This document shows positions 36,702 through 45,658 of a stretch of DNA of 64,000 nucleotides, piece by piece. The position numbers and the translations under genes were made by a program. The stretch is from Labilibaculum sp. (GTDB taxonomy: Bacteria; Bacteroidota; Bacteroidia; Bacteroidales; Marinifilaceae). The DNA is taken from NCBI RefSeq assembly GCF_963664555.1, contig NZ_OY761461.1, positions 2,604,001 through 2,668,000 of the forward strand, given 5' to 3'. The notes under the pieces are model-generated. The model was not told the DNA's origin. It saw only the letters and a program-made list of their open reading frames with translations, and ran no database searches. How positions within the stretch are numbered: the stretch's first letter is position 1; each line of letters begins with the position of its first letter.

Positions 36702-36941
36702 TTGTGTTTTGATAATCATCTTTCCCATTTGCAGCAAAAAATCATAAGAAAGATATGGGCAGCTATTTTAGGTGTTGGTGAAGTGGGAGAGAACAGACAC
36801 CTCAACCCCGGCCCTTCTCCTCGAGGAGAAGGGAGCCTTCTTTTAAAAATGTGCAGATATCAGGAGCTGTATTCTCCTCTCCTTAAAGGTGAGGGATAGG
36901 GTTAGGTTTTTGAAAAATTATGGGCGAAAAAACTGTTGACG
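36702..36941. repeat. Dispersed repeat copy B, with palindromic module
   Basis: Shares its first 79 bases with copy A and its right part with copy C. It contains the perfect 22-base palindrome centred on CTCGAG (36812-36833) and ends in GCGAAAAAACTGTTGACG. Confidence 0.85.
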
Positions 36942-36958
36942 TGCTGGAAGAGATGAGA

Positions 36959-36980
36959 AAAGCCACCGTTAGGTGGCTTT
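36959..36980 (-). terminator. rsgA terminator
   Basis: AAAGCCACC (36959-36967) pairs with GGTGGCTTT (36972-36980) around GTTA, 23 bases past the rsgA stop on the minus strand, followed by TTCTC. Confidence 0.8.
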
Positions 36981-37002
36981 TACTATTGTATTAGTATACT
37001 GT

Positions 37003-38070
37003 TTAGAACTTATTGTCTTTTCTTTGTTTTTTTACATTTTTAATCATCCTGCCAAAGCTCTTATCCTTGTTCTTCTTTTCCTGTACGGTCGATTCGAAAT
37101 GTGTTTTCTCCCGGTGCATTTTTTGAAAGTTCGCGTACGAGTTGGGATCAATTTCACCATTTTCAACAGCTTCTATAATGGCACAGCCTTTCTCGTGTTG
37201 GTGGGTACAGTCTTTGAATCTGCAATTTTTGGCGTATTCCATAATGCCATCAAATGTCATTTCTAAACCACTGGCTGTGTCTGTAATTCCAACTTCCCGC
37301 ATTCCCGGGTTGTCGATTAAAATCCCGCCATTTTCGAGCACGATCAATTCTCGATGGCTGGTAATGTGTTTCCCTCTGTCGATACTTTCGCTAATTGCTC
37401 CTGTACTCATCAGTTGCTTACCGCTTAACTTGTTGATCAGTGTTGATTTTCCAACACCAGAGGAACCAAGCAAACAATAGGTTTTCCTTTTATTTATAAG
37501 TGCTGCTAATTGATCCAATCCGGCATCCGACTCATTACTAACGGCAATTACAGGTACATCTTTAATGCGTTCTGCAATCAGATTAAGAAGAGTTTCCAAC
37601 TCGGCAGCAGTAATTAAATCAATTTTGCTAAGAAGTATAATTGGTTCCACATTAGAAGCATAACAAATGGTTAAATACCGTTCTAATCGGTTGATATTAA
37701 AATCGCGGTTAACAGATTGTACAATCATGCCGTAATCGATATTTACTGCAATTATTTGTACCTGTCCTGATTTGCCAACCGCTTGCCGTTCAATTACTGA
37801 ACTGCGGGGATAGATGGCATGAATCAGAGCTTTTTTTTCATCGTATTCGGAAAAAGCCACCCAATCTCCAACGGCCGGAAAATCGTATCTGCTTTCCGCC
37901 GTAAAGCGCAAATTCCCCAACAATTCAGAATCATATTCATTTGTTGGAGTTTTTACAACATACCTTTCTTTGTGTTCCGATACAACCCGACCCATTTCAA
38001 ATGAATCTAATTTTTGTTCGATTCTATAACTTTCAAGTATGTGGTTGTATCCTAAATCTTCGTAAGTCAT
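37003..38070 (-). CDS. rsgA: Ribosome small-subunit maturation GTPase RsgA
   Basis: A 355-residue circularly permuted GTPase. An N-terminal OB fold (VVSEHKERYVVKTPTNEYD, VGDWVAFSEYDEKKALIHAIYP) is followed by the G domain in permuted order: LLSKIDLI (G4), CLLGSSGVGKSTLINKL (G1), DNPGMREVG (G3). The C-terminal zinc domain has CRFKDCTHQHEKGC. It releases late assembly factors from the 30S subunit. It is flanked by repeat copies B and C. Confidence 0.95.
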   Translation of the reverse strand: MTYEDLGYNHILESYRIEQKLDSFEMGRVVSEHKERYVVKTPTNEYDSELLGNLRFTAESRYDFPAVGDWVAFSEYDEKKALIHAIYPRSSVIERQAVGKSGQVQIIAVNIDYGMIVQSVNRDFNINRLERYLTICYASNVEPIILLSKIDLITAAELETLLNLIAERIKDVPVIAVSNESDAGLDQLAALINKRKTYCLLGSSGVGKSTLINKLSGKQLMSTGAISESIDRGKHITSHRELIVLENGGILIDNPGMREVGITDTASGLEMTFDGIMEYAKNCRFKDCTHQHEKGCAIIEAVENGEIDPNSYANFQKMHREKTHFESTVQEKKNKDKSFGRMIKNVKKQRKDNKF

Positions 38071-38121
38071 AATTGTTGTGTTAATTATTTATTGTGTGAT
38101 GCTATTTCTTAAATTTCAATT

Positions 38122-38350
38122 TAGCCATCTTTCCCAATTGCACCAAAAAATTACAGAAAAGATATTGCAGCTATTTCAGGTGTTGGTGAGGTGGGAGAGA
38201 GCAGATACCTCAACCCCGGCCCTTCTCCTCGAGGAGAAGGGGGACTTCTTTCAAAAATGTGCAGATATCAGGAGCTGTATTCACCTCTCTTTTAAGGAGA
38301 AGGATTGGGTGAGGTTTTTGAAAAGCTATGGGGCGAAAAAACTGTTGACG
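38122..38350. repeat. Dispersed repeat copy C, with palindromic module
   Basis: A diverged left part (CATCTTTCCCAATTGCACC) and a right part nearly identical to B, ending AAAAAACTGTTGACG. The 22-base palindrome is at 38220-38241. GGTGAGGT occurs at both edges of the inner module. Confidence 0.85.
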
Positions 38351-38570
38351 GGTATTTGTTAATGCATTCACTTCATTTGTTTGCAGATCTATTTAAGATC
38401 ATAAAAAAATATATTGTTGTGTTTCAGGTGAATAGTGTATTATGTGTTTGAATTAAACGGCAAATGTGAGATATTGTTTTGTAGTTGTTTCTATTAATGT
38501 TAACTTGAAATTTCGATTAAAAAAAATGCTTTGTTGAGTAGAGGGGAAGGGCAATTCCAAATTAACTTAC

Positions 38571-38906
38571 ATGTTTCATCAGGCACATTTTCACATTAAA
38601 AACAGCTGTTTTATTCGCCATAAACGGGCATCTAATTCAGTTGATGTAGGTTTTAGCAACGCACAAACCCCTCGGAGTTTTGCAGATACCCGTTTTAGCG
38701 GTACACAATGCTCCCGGAGTTTCAAGAATGCCGGTTGCAGCAATACACAATTCCTTGGGAGTTTCTCAGATGCCGGTTTTATGCACACACAAGCCTTGTT
38801 TTTTTTCGTGGATGCTCATTTTGGGAACACACAATGCCTCCGGAGTTTCGGGAATGCATCTTTTGTGTGCTCGGGAATGCTTGTAAAACAAGAGAATTCA
38901 CAATAA
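38571..38906 (+). repeat. 42-bp tandem minisatellite with an open 14-residue-repeat frame
   Basis: Five and a half degenerate 42-base units run from 38649 to about 38885. Frame starting at ATG 38571 translates them as 14-residue repeats of consensus GFSNTQ--RSF-DA (for example RFSGTQCSRSFKNA, GCSNTQFLGSFSDA, HFGNTQCLRSFGNA), stopping at 38906. Because 42 is a multiple of three, several other frames on both strands also stay open. No SD or signal peptide supports translation. The region 38351-38570 has nothing I recognise. Confidence 0.7.
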
Positions 38907-38935
38907 TTACATGTTAAATCATTTTAGAATTATCC

Positions 38936-38965
38936 GGATCAAGTGAAGACAATATTCATTGATCC
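38936..38965 (+). terminator. Hairpin before the 242-residue gene
   Basis: GGATCAA (38936-38942) pairs with TTGATCC (38959-38965), followed by TTTTGTAT. It could terminate a transcript through the minisatellite or form part of the leader of the next gene. Confidence 0.45.
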
Positions 38966-38992
38966 TTTTGTATAACTATAATTGAAGATTGA

Positions 38993-39721
38993 ATGGCTTA
39001 TTTAGTATTTCCTACATCCGATATAAATCGGTTAAAAGTGTTGGATCGTTCCATTGCAACTGCAAAGAAAGATGCAGAATTAGGAACTAGTTTTATTCCT
39101 GCTGAGTTGCTGCTCGAGGCAGAAGAGCTGAAGTTGAAATTTCAGACGGTTTACGATCTGAGCAATGCCAGCTTATCGGTTCGGCAGAAAGAGGTTCGCG
39201 AGAAAAATGAAAGTTTTGGCAAACTTGCTGTTGTGGTGCGCGATTTTTTTGATGGGTTAAGAAGAAGAACCTACCGAATGGATCATCCTGCTGAAGTGCT
39301 GCGTTACTACAACATTACTGCGGGTGGCGAATTACCTACTTTCAGTAAGGATATGGATTTGGTAAATGCTGCTGAAAACATTCTTTTGGGAGAGCAAAAA
39401 GCGGTTGAAGCTACCTATCCAGCCATGAGCAATCCTTCGGTAGAGGAGGTGGCATTGGCTTTGGAGTCTGCAAAAAAGGAATTCGACGAAATTGCTCCTG
39501 CCGATCGTGCTGTAAATAAGGTACAGAAAGATTTGGCCGGGGTGCGCGAGCCCGTTGAAGCAATGCTTAAGGAAATTGCTGCTTACATTCAATTTTCGAT
39601 GAGAAACCAGCCAACATCGAATGTGCGCAGATTTATGAGAACCTATGGTTTCGAATACCGATACCTGCAGGGAGAAGCTGTGGATGAAGAGCTGGCAGTT
39701 AATGAGACTGCTGAAAATTAG
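38993..39721 (+). CDS. Uncharacterised helical protein
   Basis: A 242-residue soluble, mostly helical protein with no signal peptide. Segments such as RLKVLDRSIATAKKDAELG and LRRRTYRMDHPAEVLRYYN and a C-terminal RRFMRTYGFEYRYLQGE look conserved, but I do not recognise a family. It has a standard terminator downstream and no same-strand neighbour. Function unknown. Confidence 0.75.
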   Translation: MAYLVFPTSDINRLKVLDRSIATAKKDAELGTSFIPAELLLEAEELKLKFQTVYDLSNASLSVRQKEVREKNESFGKLAVVVRDFFDGLRRRTYRMDHPAEVLRYYNITAGGELPTFSKDMDLVNAAENILLGEQKAVEATYPAMSNPSVEEVALALESAKKEFDEIAPADRAVNKVQKDLAGVREPVEAMLKEIAAYIQFSMRNQPTSNVRRFMRTYGFEYRYLQGEAVDEELAVNETAEN

Positions 39722-39748
39722 TAGAGACTATATGGTCTGGAGAAAATG

Positions 39749-39770
39749 AAAGCCACCTTGAGGTGGCTTT
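39749..39770 (+). terminator. Terminator with AAAGCCACC/GGTGGCTTT stem
   Basis: AAAGCCACC (39749-39757) pairs with GGTGGCTTT (39762-39770), followed by TTTGTTTTTT. Confidence 0.85.
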
Positions 39771-39907
39771 TTTGTTTTTTGATGGTTTGTAAAAGGGAAG
39801 CTAATTTTACTGGATTTCGCCTACTAAAATGCTAATTAACCAGAGAATTGTAGCGTTTGTACTTAAAAATAAATTGGAAATTTAGCAATAAATAAAGTAG
39901 TCTTGTT

Positions 39908-40831
39908 CTAGCTTTCTAAAAGTTTTAAGCCCCTGTATTCTTTAAGCATGTACTTGTTTTCGACTAGGTGATTTGTATTCATTATGCTTTTGGGTAATAC
40001 TTTAAGTCCAATAAGTGTGTCAGTCCTTGTTTTAATCATGAAAGAGTACTCCTTAGCTTCATCTTCTGTTAATACACCATTTTTTTGCATCTCAACAATT
40101 TTTTGCCTTATGGTTAAGCTTTCCATAAATGCTTCATTTTGTTGTTTAGTCTTATAGAAACGATGGTTTGTAATAAAATCCCATATTTCTTTAAAGATTA
40201 AGAATAATGATTTAGCAGTTTCAACTTGTGATTTAATCCCTAAGTTGGTATCACTACCTGAGTCAAGCATGATTATTCTTGCAGAATTTTTATCTTCATC
40301 ACTTTGACCGTTAATTTTTTCAATTGTTTTAATCAGTTCATCTAGAGCTGTTATAATTTTTAAGTATTGACTAGGTTCGAGACCATCTTCTTCTATTGCA
40401 ATTTGAAAAATTAAGTATCCTGTGTCCATAAGCGAATCTAAATCACCAGAGAATTTTTTATCAACTAATAACTCAGTTGTAATTTTTTTTAAGTCTACAA
40501 GGGATTTATGAAAGGAATATAGTCTTGAAACCTTGTCGTTGATTATTAAATCCCTTCCAGGCATATTTCTTAATTGAGTAGTAAGAAAAGCCAAGTTTGC
40601 TTCCTCATAGACTTCCGAGGCGTTTATTTTATTAAGTATACTGGCGTATTCTTCTGTTTTAACTAAATTATCGTACTTACTCTTTGAAGCAAAGAGAATA
40701 GGAGTAATTGAGGTATAGTTAAATGTAGTTCCAGGAAGTTTAAAACCTTGATCGAAAATCGCAACTATTTGTTCTGAACACAGTTCTGAGATCACATGTC
40801 CTATATTAATCGAAAAATCAAGTTTCTGCAT
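39908..40831 (-). CDS. Uncharacterised protein beside repeat copy D
   Basis: A 307-residue soluble protein that is helix-rich (VSRLYSFHKSLVDLKKITTELL, LKIITALDELIKTIEKI, RQKIVEMQKNGVLTEDEAKEYSF). It has no signal peptide or membrane segment and I do not recognise a domain. Codon use looks more AT-rich than in its neighbours, and it sits between the minisatellite/repeat region and the pectin operon, which together suggest an accessory gene. Function unknown. Confidence 0.65.
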   Translation of the reverse strand: MQKLDFSINIGHVISELCSEQIVAIFDQGFKLPGTTFNYTSITPILFASKSKYDNLVKTEEYASILNKINASEVYEEANLAFLTTQLRNMPGRDLIINDKVSRLYSFHKSLVDLKKITTELLVDKKFSGDLDSLMDTGYLIFQIAIEEDGLEPSQYLKIITALDELIKTIEKINGQSDEDKNSARIIMLDSGSDTNLGIKSQVETAKSLFLIFKEIWDFITNHRFYKTKQQNEAFMESLTIRQKIVEMQKNGVLTEDEAKEYSFMIKTRTDTLIGLKVLPKSIMNTNHLVENKYMLKEYRGLKLLES

Positions 40832-40956
40832 ATGTTCTTTTATTGATATTAACGTAAAAGTGTTTTATTCTTGAGTTCTTAAAATTAACAAAACATTATT
40901 TAGGAACACTGAGTTTAATTGTGATAATAGTTCTAAATAAAGGATAAATAGAATTG

Positions 40957-41108
40957 GTAGCTATTTTAGGCATTGGTGAAGTGGGAGAGAGCAGACACCT
41001 CAACCCCGGCCCTTCTCCTCGAGGAGAAGGGGGCCTTCTTTTAAAAATGTGCAGATATCAGGAGCTGTATTCACCTCTCCTTTAAGGAGAAGGATTGGGT
41101 GAGGTTTT
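40957..41108. repeat. Dispersed repeat copy D, truncated at both ends
   Basis: Contains the CAACCCCGG segment, the 22-base palindrome (41010-41031) and the GTGCAGATATCAGGAGCTG segment shared with B and C, but it lacks most of the left arm and the terminal ACTGTTGACG. Confidence 0.82.
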
Positions 41109-41159
41109 AAAGACAGGAGTATGGTCAGAACAAAAAGATAAGGGGCTGGGGGGCATAAA

Positions 41160-41181
41160 AAAAGCCACTGACGCGGCTTTT
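41160..41181 (-). terminator. Probable terminator of the pectin operon
   Basis: AAAAGCC pairs with GGCTTTT around a 8-base loop, about 105 bases past the last operon stop, with a T-run on the minus strand. Confidence 0.5.
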
Positions 41182-41286
41182 AAATTCTTAAACAGTTGGT
41201 ATTGATTGCATCTGATAGATACATCTCAAAAAATCATTTTTTTCAACTTTGATAGAGAAAACAAATCATAAACATAGGAAATGGTT

Positions 41287-42093
41287 TCATTTCTTTACAA
41301 TTTTCATTGCATTAAAAACCAATTCAGCAACAACTTTTGCTCCTTCTGGTTGAAAATGTGTATTGTCTGATTGTCCTTCCGGATAAGCTTCATATACGCC
41401 GGAGGGCAAATTCATAAAATAATTATTAGTTACATATTCCTGACCTTTCCCACTAAAAGTATCCATAGATAATTGATTTAAATCAATAAAACAGACCTGC
41501 ATTTCGACAGCAACATCCAAGGCTGCTTTTGGGTATTCACCATGAACATTTTCTAAATGACTGTCTTTCCATGGGTAATTTCTGCATACAGGGGTAAGAA
41601 TAATTGGAACTGCGTTCTTTTCTCTTGTTTGAGATACAAATAATCTTAGGAACTCCTTGTAACTTTCAATATCAGTATAGCGCTCCGGTTTGTTCTGTGC
41701 TCCATCATTATGACCAAACTGCATGATTACAACATCGCCTTTTTTCAGGTTTTCACATACCGATCTCCATCTTCCTTCCTGAAAAAAGGTTCGCGTACTT
41801 CTACCTCCCCGTGCACGATCATCAATAATAACACTGTCTGAATCGAAAATGTTTTTGAAATCAGTTAAATCAGTTCCTGTAAATTGTTCCTGAAATACCT
41901 GACCCCAGCCTGTTACTGGATATCTGGTTTTGTAATAATCTTTACCTTCTTCGTAATTATCAGCATAATCAGCCACGGTGGAATCCCCGATTAGATAGAT
42001 AACCACAGGCTTCTCTTGTAATGAAGAGCAACCGAACAAAAACAAAATCAGTAATAAAAGATTTCGTTGATGAAAAATCAAATTCGTTTTCAT
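41287..42093 (-). CDS. Rhamnogalacturonan acetylesterase-type lipoprotein (CE12, SGNH fold)
   Basis: A 268-residue SGNH hydrolase. The catalytic serine is in IGDSTVADY, the oxyanion residues in GGRST and FGHNDG, and the catalytic Asp-His pair in SDNTHFQPEG. A lipobox (LFGCS, Cys22) suggests outer-membrane or periplasmic attachment. CE12 enzymes remove acetyl groups from pectin backbones. Last gene of the eight-gene minus-strand pectin operon. A second CE12 gene lies at 43612-44361, so two acetyl positions may be served. Confidence 0.88.
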   Translation of the reverse strand: MKTNLIFHQRNLLLLILFLFGCSSLQEKPVVIYLIGDSTVADYADNYEEGKDYYKTRYPVTGWGQVFQEQFTGTDLTDFKNIFDSDSVIIDDRARGGRSTRTFFQEGRWRSVCENLKKGDVVIMQFGHNDGAQNKPERYTDIESYKEFLRLFVSQTREKNAVPIILTPVCRNYPWKDSHLENVHGEYPKAALDVAVEMQVCFIDLNQLSMDTFSGKGQEYVTNNYFMNLPSGVYEAYPEGQSDNTHFQPEGAKVVAELVFNAMKIVKK

Positions 42094-42151
42094 TTCTCTT
42101 TGCGTTTTTTTAAATTATATTCTCTTGTTCCGGCAAACGAATCAATTCTGA

Positions 42152-43540
42152 TCAATCATTTTCCAATACCAGTACCCAATCATTTCCATTTGTTTTATCT
42201 CCCGGAGGATCGAAGGATTTTATGCCTTTGGCTTCGAATGTTCCTATTTTAGTATAGGAACCGTTTCGGGGATTGTACCATGAGGCTTTCACTTCGCTTA
42301 CATCCATTTTTTCCAGATTGATATTCATTATCCGACCAGTATAGGTGTAAACAAATGCATAATCGCTGCCTTTTGCGGCAGATAGATAATCGTATTTTTC
42401 GCCTTGCTCATCTGCAATAAGATCTTGTGCCGGAATTCGGTCGAAATAAGATTTTGATAAAATGAGTTGCTTCAGGTAGTTCATCTGGATGGCTCCCGGA
42501 GCATTCAGTGCCGGTTCCCAGTACTCTTTTGAACCGTAAGCCGGATTTTCATCTCCTTCCTTATGAAATTGCATAATGGCATTGTTTCCGTAGGTAAAAC
42601 CACATCCACCTGCAAAAACCGACCAGTAAGCATATCTTCTGCAATCAGAGTCGGTCCACAAGGGTTGAGTGGTATCGTGAAGCCCCTGAGGAATGCCTTC
42701 GTAAGAAGGTTCACCGTCAAGAGTTGGTTTTACCGGAATTTTTGCATAATCAGCGGCAGCATATTTCCAGTTGTCTTCACCATGATAGGGAACGTCCGTG
42801 TCCTGATCGTATCTTCGGTGTCCCGATTGAAACATGTTAAAATCAAGCCAGTCTTCGTTATGGAACCATTCTGAAGACTGCATCCGGCCAAAAGGGTGGA
42901 AGGTAATAAGCTGTTTCGGACTGTTTTGCCGAATGGCCGAACCAATGGCCTTCCATGTGGATGTGGAGTCACAGCCCTTTGTATCACCGCCATTCATCCA
43001 AATTACATTTGAACAGTCTTTATACCTTAGGGCTAACCATGCCGCGTATTTTTCAGCTGCTTGCTCAGGCACGTTACCGCTTTTCACATTCGATCCCCAA
43101 ACCGGTACCAGTGCCATGTACAATCCTTTTTGATTCGCAAGATTTATCAGGTAATCGATGTGATCCCAATAGTCGTACTGTTCTGAATTTTCGGCTGAAT
43201 TTCCCAGGGTGGTATTCGGTTGATCTACATGACAGTTTATCAGGGCAGAATCTCCGTAAACATTCACTGCTTTTGTAACATCATGCAAAACCATTGCCTG
43301 TATTACATTAAATCCTTTTTGACGTCTGTCTTCAAAATATCTTTCTGCTTCTTCGCGCGTAAGTTTTGTGAAAAGCAACCATCCGGTATCACCCAGCCAA
43401 AAAAATGGTTCCCCATTTTCAGTAGTCAGAAATCTTTTGTTTTCGGATATTTTAAGATTGGAAAGTGAGTCTGGTTTTGAATTGCAGGACAAACACAATA
43501 GTAAAAATGAAAATAGAATAAGTTGTGCGGTTTTTTGCAT
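42152..43540 (-). CDS. GH140-type apiosidase-like glycoside hydrolase (DUF4038)
   Basis: A 462-residue lipoprotein (lipobox LSCN). The N-terminal FFWLGDTGWLLFTKLTREEA and RQKGFNVIQAMVL sequences mark the DUF4038 TIM barrel, followed by a small C-terminal collagen-binding-like beta domain. Candidate catalytic acids are the Asp in MNGGDTKG and the Glu in LDGEPSYEG. Known GH140 members release apiose-linked chains from rhamnogalacturonan II, so apiose-containing pectin is a likely substrate. Sits 58 bases upstream of the CE12 gene at 41287. Confidence 0.85.
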   Translation of the reverse strand: MQKTAQLILFSFLLLCLSCNSKPDSLSNLKISENKRFLTTENGEPFFWLGDTGWLLFTKLTREEAERYFEDRRQKGFNVIQAMVLHDVTKAVNVYGDSALINCHVDQPNTTLGNSAENSEQYDYWDHIDYLINLANQKGLYMALVPVWGSNVKSGNVPEQAAEKYAAWLALRYKDCSNVIWMNGGDTKGCDSTSTWKAIGSAIRQNSPKQLITFHPFGRMQSSEWFHNEDWLDFNMFQSGHRRYDQDTDVPYHGEDNWKYAAADYAKIPVKPTLDGEPSYEGIPQGLHDTTQPLWTDSDCRRYAYWSVFAGGCGFTYGNNAIMQFHKEGDENPAYGSKEYWEPALNAPGAIQMNYLKQLILSKSYFDRIPAQDLIADEQGEKYDYLSAAKGSDYAFVYTYTGRIMNINLEKMDVSEVKASWYNPRNGSYTKIGTFEAKGIKSFDPPGDKTNGNDWVLVLEND

Positions 43541-43611
43541 AAATTGAGTGTTTACAATCTGGATGTGAAAAAATGCTTTGTGAACAATTTAGAAAGATAC
43601 AATCCTGTTAT

Positions 43612-44361
43612 TTACTTTTTAAAATACACGCTAAGTTCAGGCACTTTTTGTGTGATTTCACTTTTGGCAAGATCACAAACCCGGAATGCTCCGCTTGCCG
43701 ATAGATGTGTGTCGTCATTTCTACCATCAGGCAAAGACTCATATTCACCGGCATTGATGTGTAAGTATAATTTTTTTGAAGCATCTTCTCCATAATTAAT
43801 AAGAAGTTCTTTGGTTAATTGTTGTAAATCAAGCAACGGAACCTGTTCTGATTTTGCAACTTCCCTAACTACCTGTGGATACATGCCATGGCTCTCTTGA
43901 AATACTCCGTTCTCATCAAATTTTCGACGTACGATAGAGGTGGCTAAAACAGGAATACCGCCTTTTTGCCGTGCTTCGCTTACAAAACGAGTCAAATTTT
44001 GTCGGTAATCGGTATCTGCATTGGTATATCTGGTACTGTCCTTTATTTTTTCATCGTTATGCCCAAACTGAATAATCACATAATCTCCGGTTTGCATATT
44101 TTCCAAAACCTTGGCCCATCTTCCTTCATCCTGAAAGCTTTTTGAGCTGCGTCCGTTTACAGCATGATTTTCCACATGTATGCCTTCATTTAAATAAAGA
44201 GGAAAGATTTGACCCCAGCCTCTTTCCGGATTTCCATTCGCGAATGGTTTATTGGCCATTGTTGAGTCACCAACAAGAAAAATGGTAGTTTCTTTTTTTT
44301 GTGTACAAGAAAATGCAAACAGAATCAGCAATAAAATGATTGTTTTGGATGGGTACTTCAT
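43612..44361 (-). CDS. Second rhamnogalacturonan acetylesterase-type lipoprotein (CE12)
   Basis: A 249-residue SGNH hydrolase with the same motif set as the protein at 41287: VGDSTMANK, NGRSSKS, FGHNDEK and NDDTHLSASG. A lipobox (AFSCT) anchors it. It is clearly a paralogue but is distant enough that the two genes probably have different substrates or positions. In the pectin operon between the pectinesterase and the GH140 gene. Confidence 0.88.
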   Translation of the reverse strand: MKYPSKTIILLLILFAFSCTQKKETTIFLVGDSTMANKPFANGNPERGWGQIFPLYLNEGIHVENHAVNGRSSKSFQDEGRWAKVLENMQTGDYVIIQFGHNDEKIKDSTRYTNADTDYRQNLTRFVSEARQKGGIPVLATSIVRRKFDENGVFQESHGMYPQVVREVAKSEQVPLLDLQQLTKELLINYGEDASKKLYLHINAGEYESLPDGRNDDTHLSASGAFRVCDLAKSEITQKVPELSVYFKK

Positions 44362-44405
44362 TTTGAATGTTTTTAATTTTTATATGATGTTTGAAAATAA
44401 ATTAT

Positions 44406-45620
44406 CTATTTGTCAATTTGTATTTGATTCTTTTTTCGTTCGGTAAGGCTTGCCTGGCTTGCCAGCATTTCACCGCTTGTAATTGAAAATGATTTGGACT
44501 TTAATGCTTGTCCTTTTTTGCTGAAAATAATGGTTTTCGCATCTTTTTTGTTTTTAAGAGTATAGACAGTTCCGTCGGCTGCTGTTATTTGCAGATCGCC
44601 GCGTATGGTCATTGCTTCGGAAAAGGTCAATACGAATTCGTCCTTACTTTCGTCAATTTTCAGACATTTAGGAGGAGTTGCATTCTCAGGATCCCACCGA
44701 CCATCAAAAGTCCATTTTGCAGAAATTGTATCCGCATTTTGGATGTTGTCAGTTAACCAGTTAAAAGCTTTGCCTTCTTTTTTAGAGTTCGAGAAATATT
44801 TTCGCTCTCCCCAAACATAGGGTTGATTTTTTTCGGGCTTATCAGGATAAGTTACCCGATAGATTGGTTTGTCAGCCATTTGTTTGGAATAGCTGCAATT
44901 AATCAAATAAAATCGGGCTTCGTAATGATGACGTCCCAGATGGAATCCTTCTATACCATCAAAAAAAGAATTTTTGATTACAAATTTTTGATTTTTATTG
45001 ATCGATCCGGCATGCCAGATAGCTGCTGTTTGTTTTACCTCGTAAAAAGATGAGTTGGATATAAAACACCAGCCCCGGGGACACACAAAATCCACGGCAC
45101 CTTCAAAATGGCAATTGGTATGATAGTACATTCCATTTTCCGAATCCCAAAGAGAAACCGTATCTGCTCCTTTGCTTGTAATGGTGCAGTTGTCAATAAT
45201 TGTTCTTGTGCCTCTACCGTAAACGGCAAATGCATGAGGTCCAATTTCGGGTTGACTGTTTGCAATGGTCAGATTCTTTAGGATTACATCATCTGCATGT
45301 ATATTGACAACGGCTTCGCCAATTGCATCTTTGTTTTTCATCCAATCTGTTCGTAACAGGCTGTATTTAATAATGGTAGAATCTCTGTTTTCGCCAATCA
45401 GGCTTAAATTATCATACTCAATTCTGAATTTTTCATGGTAAAGGCCATTTTTAATTAAAATTACAACACGTCCGTATGTTGTGTCGGGTAGTTGTTCAAT
45501 TGCCTCAGTAATTGTTTTGTAGTCTCCGCTTCCATCTTGCGCAACCGTAATATCGACATGCTGCGCCATAGAAACATTGACTAAACAAACAAAAATAAAT
45601 AGAATAAAAGTTCTTGACAT
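44406..45620 (-). CDS. Pectin methylesterase family protein (CE8)
   Basis: A 404-residue secreted protein with signal peptide ending SMAQ. The right-handed beta-helix shows pectinesterase motifs: VAQDGSGDYKTITEAI at the start, the catalytic Asp pair in KGADTVSLW and AVDFVCPRG, and the arginine in HLGRHHYEARFYLINC, where the usual LGRPW has become LGRHH. Removal of methyl esters makes galacturonan accessible to PL10. The last 90 residues form an extra beta-rich domain (LTFSEAMTIRGDLQITA). Substitutions around the substrate site suggest an atypical substrate. Confidence 0.85.
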   Translation of the reverse strand: MSRTFILFIFVCLVNVSMAQHVDITVAQDGSGDYKTITEAIEQLPDTTYGRVVILIKNGLYHEKFRIEYDNLSLIGENRDSTIIKYSLLRTDWMKNKDAIGEAVVNIHADDVILKNLTIANSQPEIGPHAFAVYGRGTRTIIDNCTITSKGADTVSLWDSENGMYYHTNCHFEGAVDFVCPRGWCFISNSSFYEVKQTAAIWHAGSINKNQKFVIKNSFFDGIEGFHLGRHHYEARFYLINCSYSKQMADKPIYRVTYPDKPEKNQPYVWGERKYFSNSKKEGKAFNWLTDNIQNADTISAKWTFDGRWDPENATPPKCLKIDESKDEFVLTFSEAMTIRGDLQITAADGTVYTLKNKKDAKTIIFSKKGQALKSKSFSITSGEMLASQASLTERKKNQIQIDK

Positions 45621-45658
45621 TGTTGTATTGGTTTAGATTTTTTAATAATCTTATATTG

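Noticed and set aside
38649..38885. CRISPR array
   Set aside because: The units are contiguous and degenerate with no repeat-spacer alternation and no cas genes are in the window.
38571..38917. Several overlapping open frames in the 42-bp repeat region as separate genes
   Set aside because: They arise because the 42-base unit is a multiple of three and lacks stops; none has an SD or signal. Only the repeat itself is reported.
35502..41108. Insertion sequences
   Set aside because: The repeats carry no transposase frame and no IS-type terminal repeats; they are short palindromic elements.
42505..43278. Multiple plus- and minus-strand frames within the GH140 gene
   Set aside because: Shadows of a well-supported glycoside hydrolase frame.
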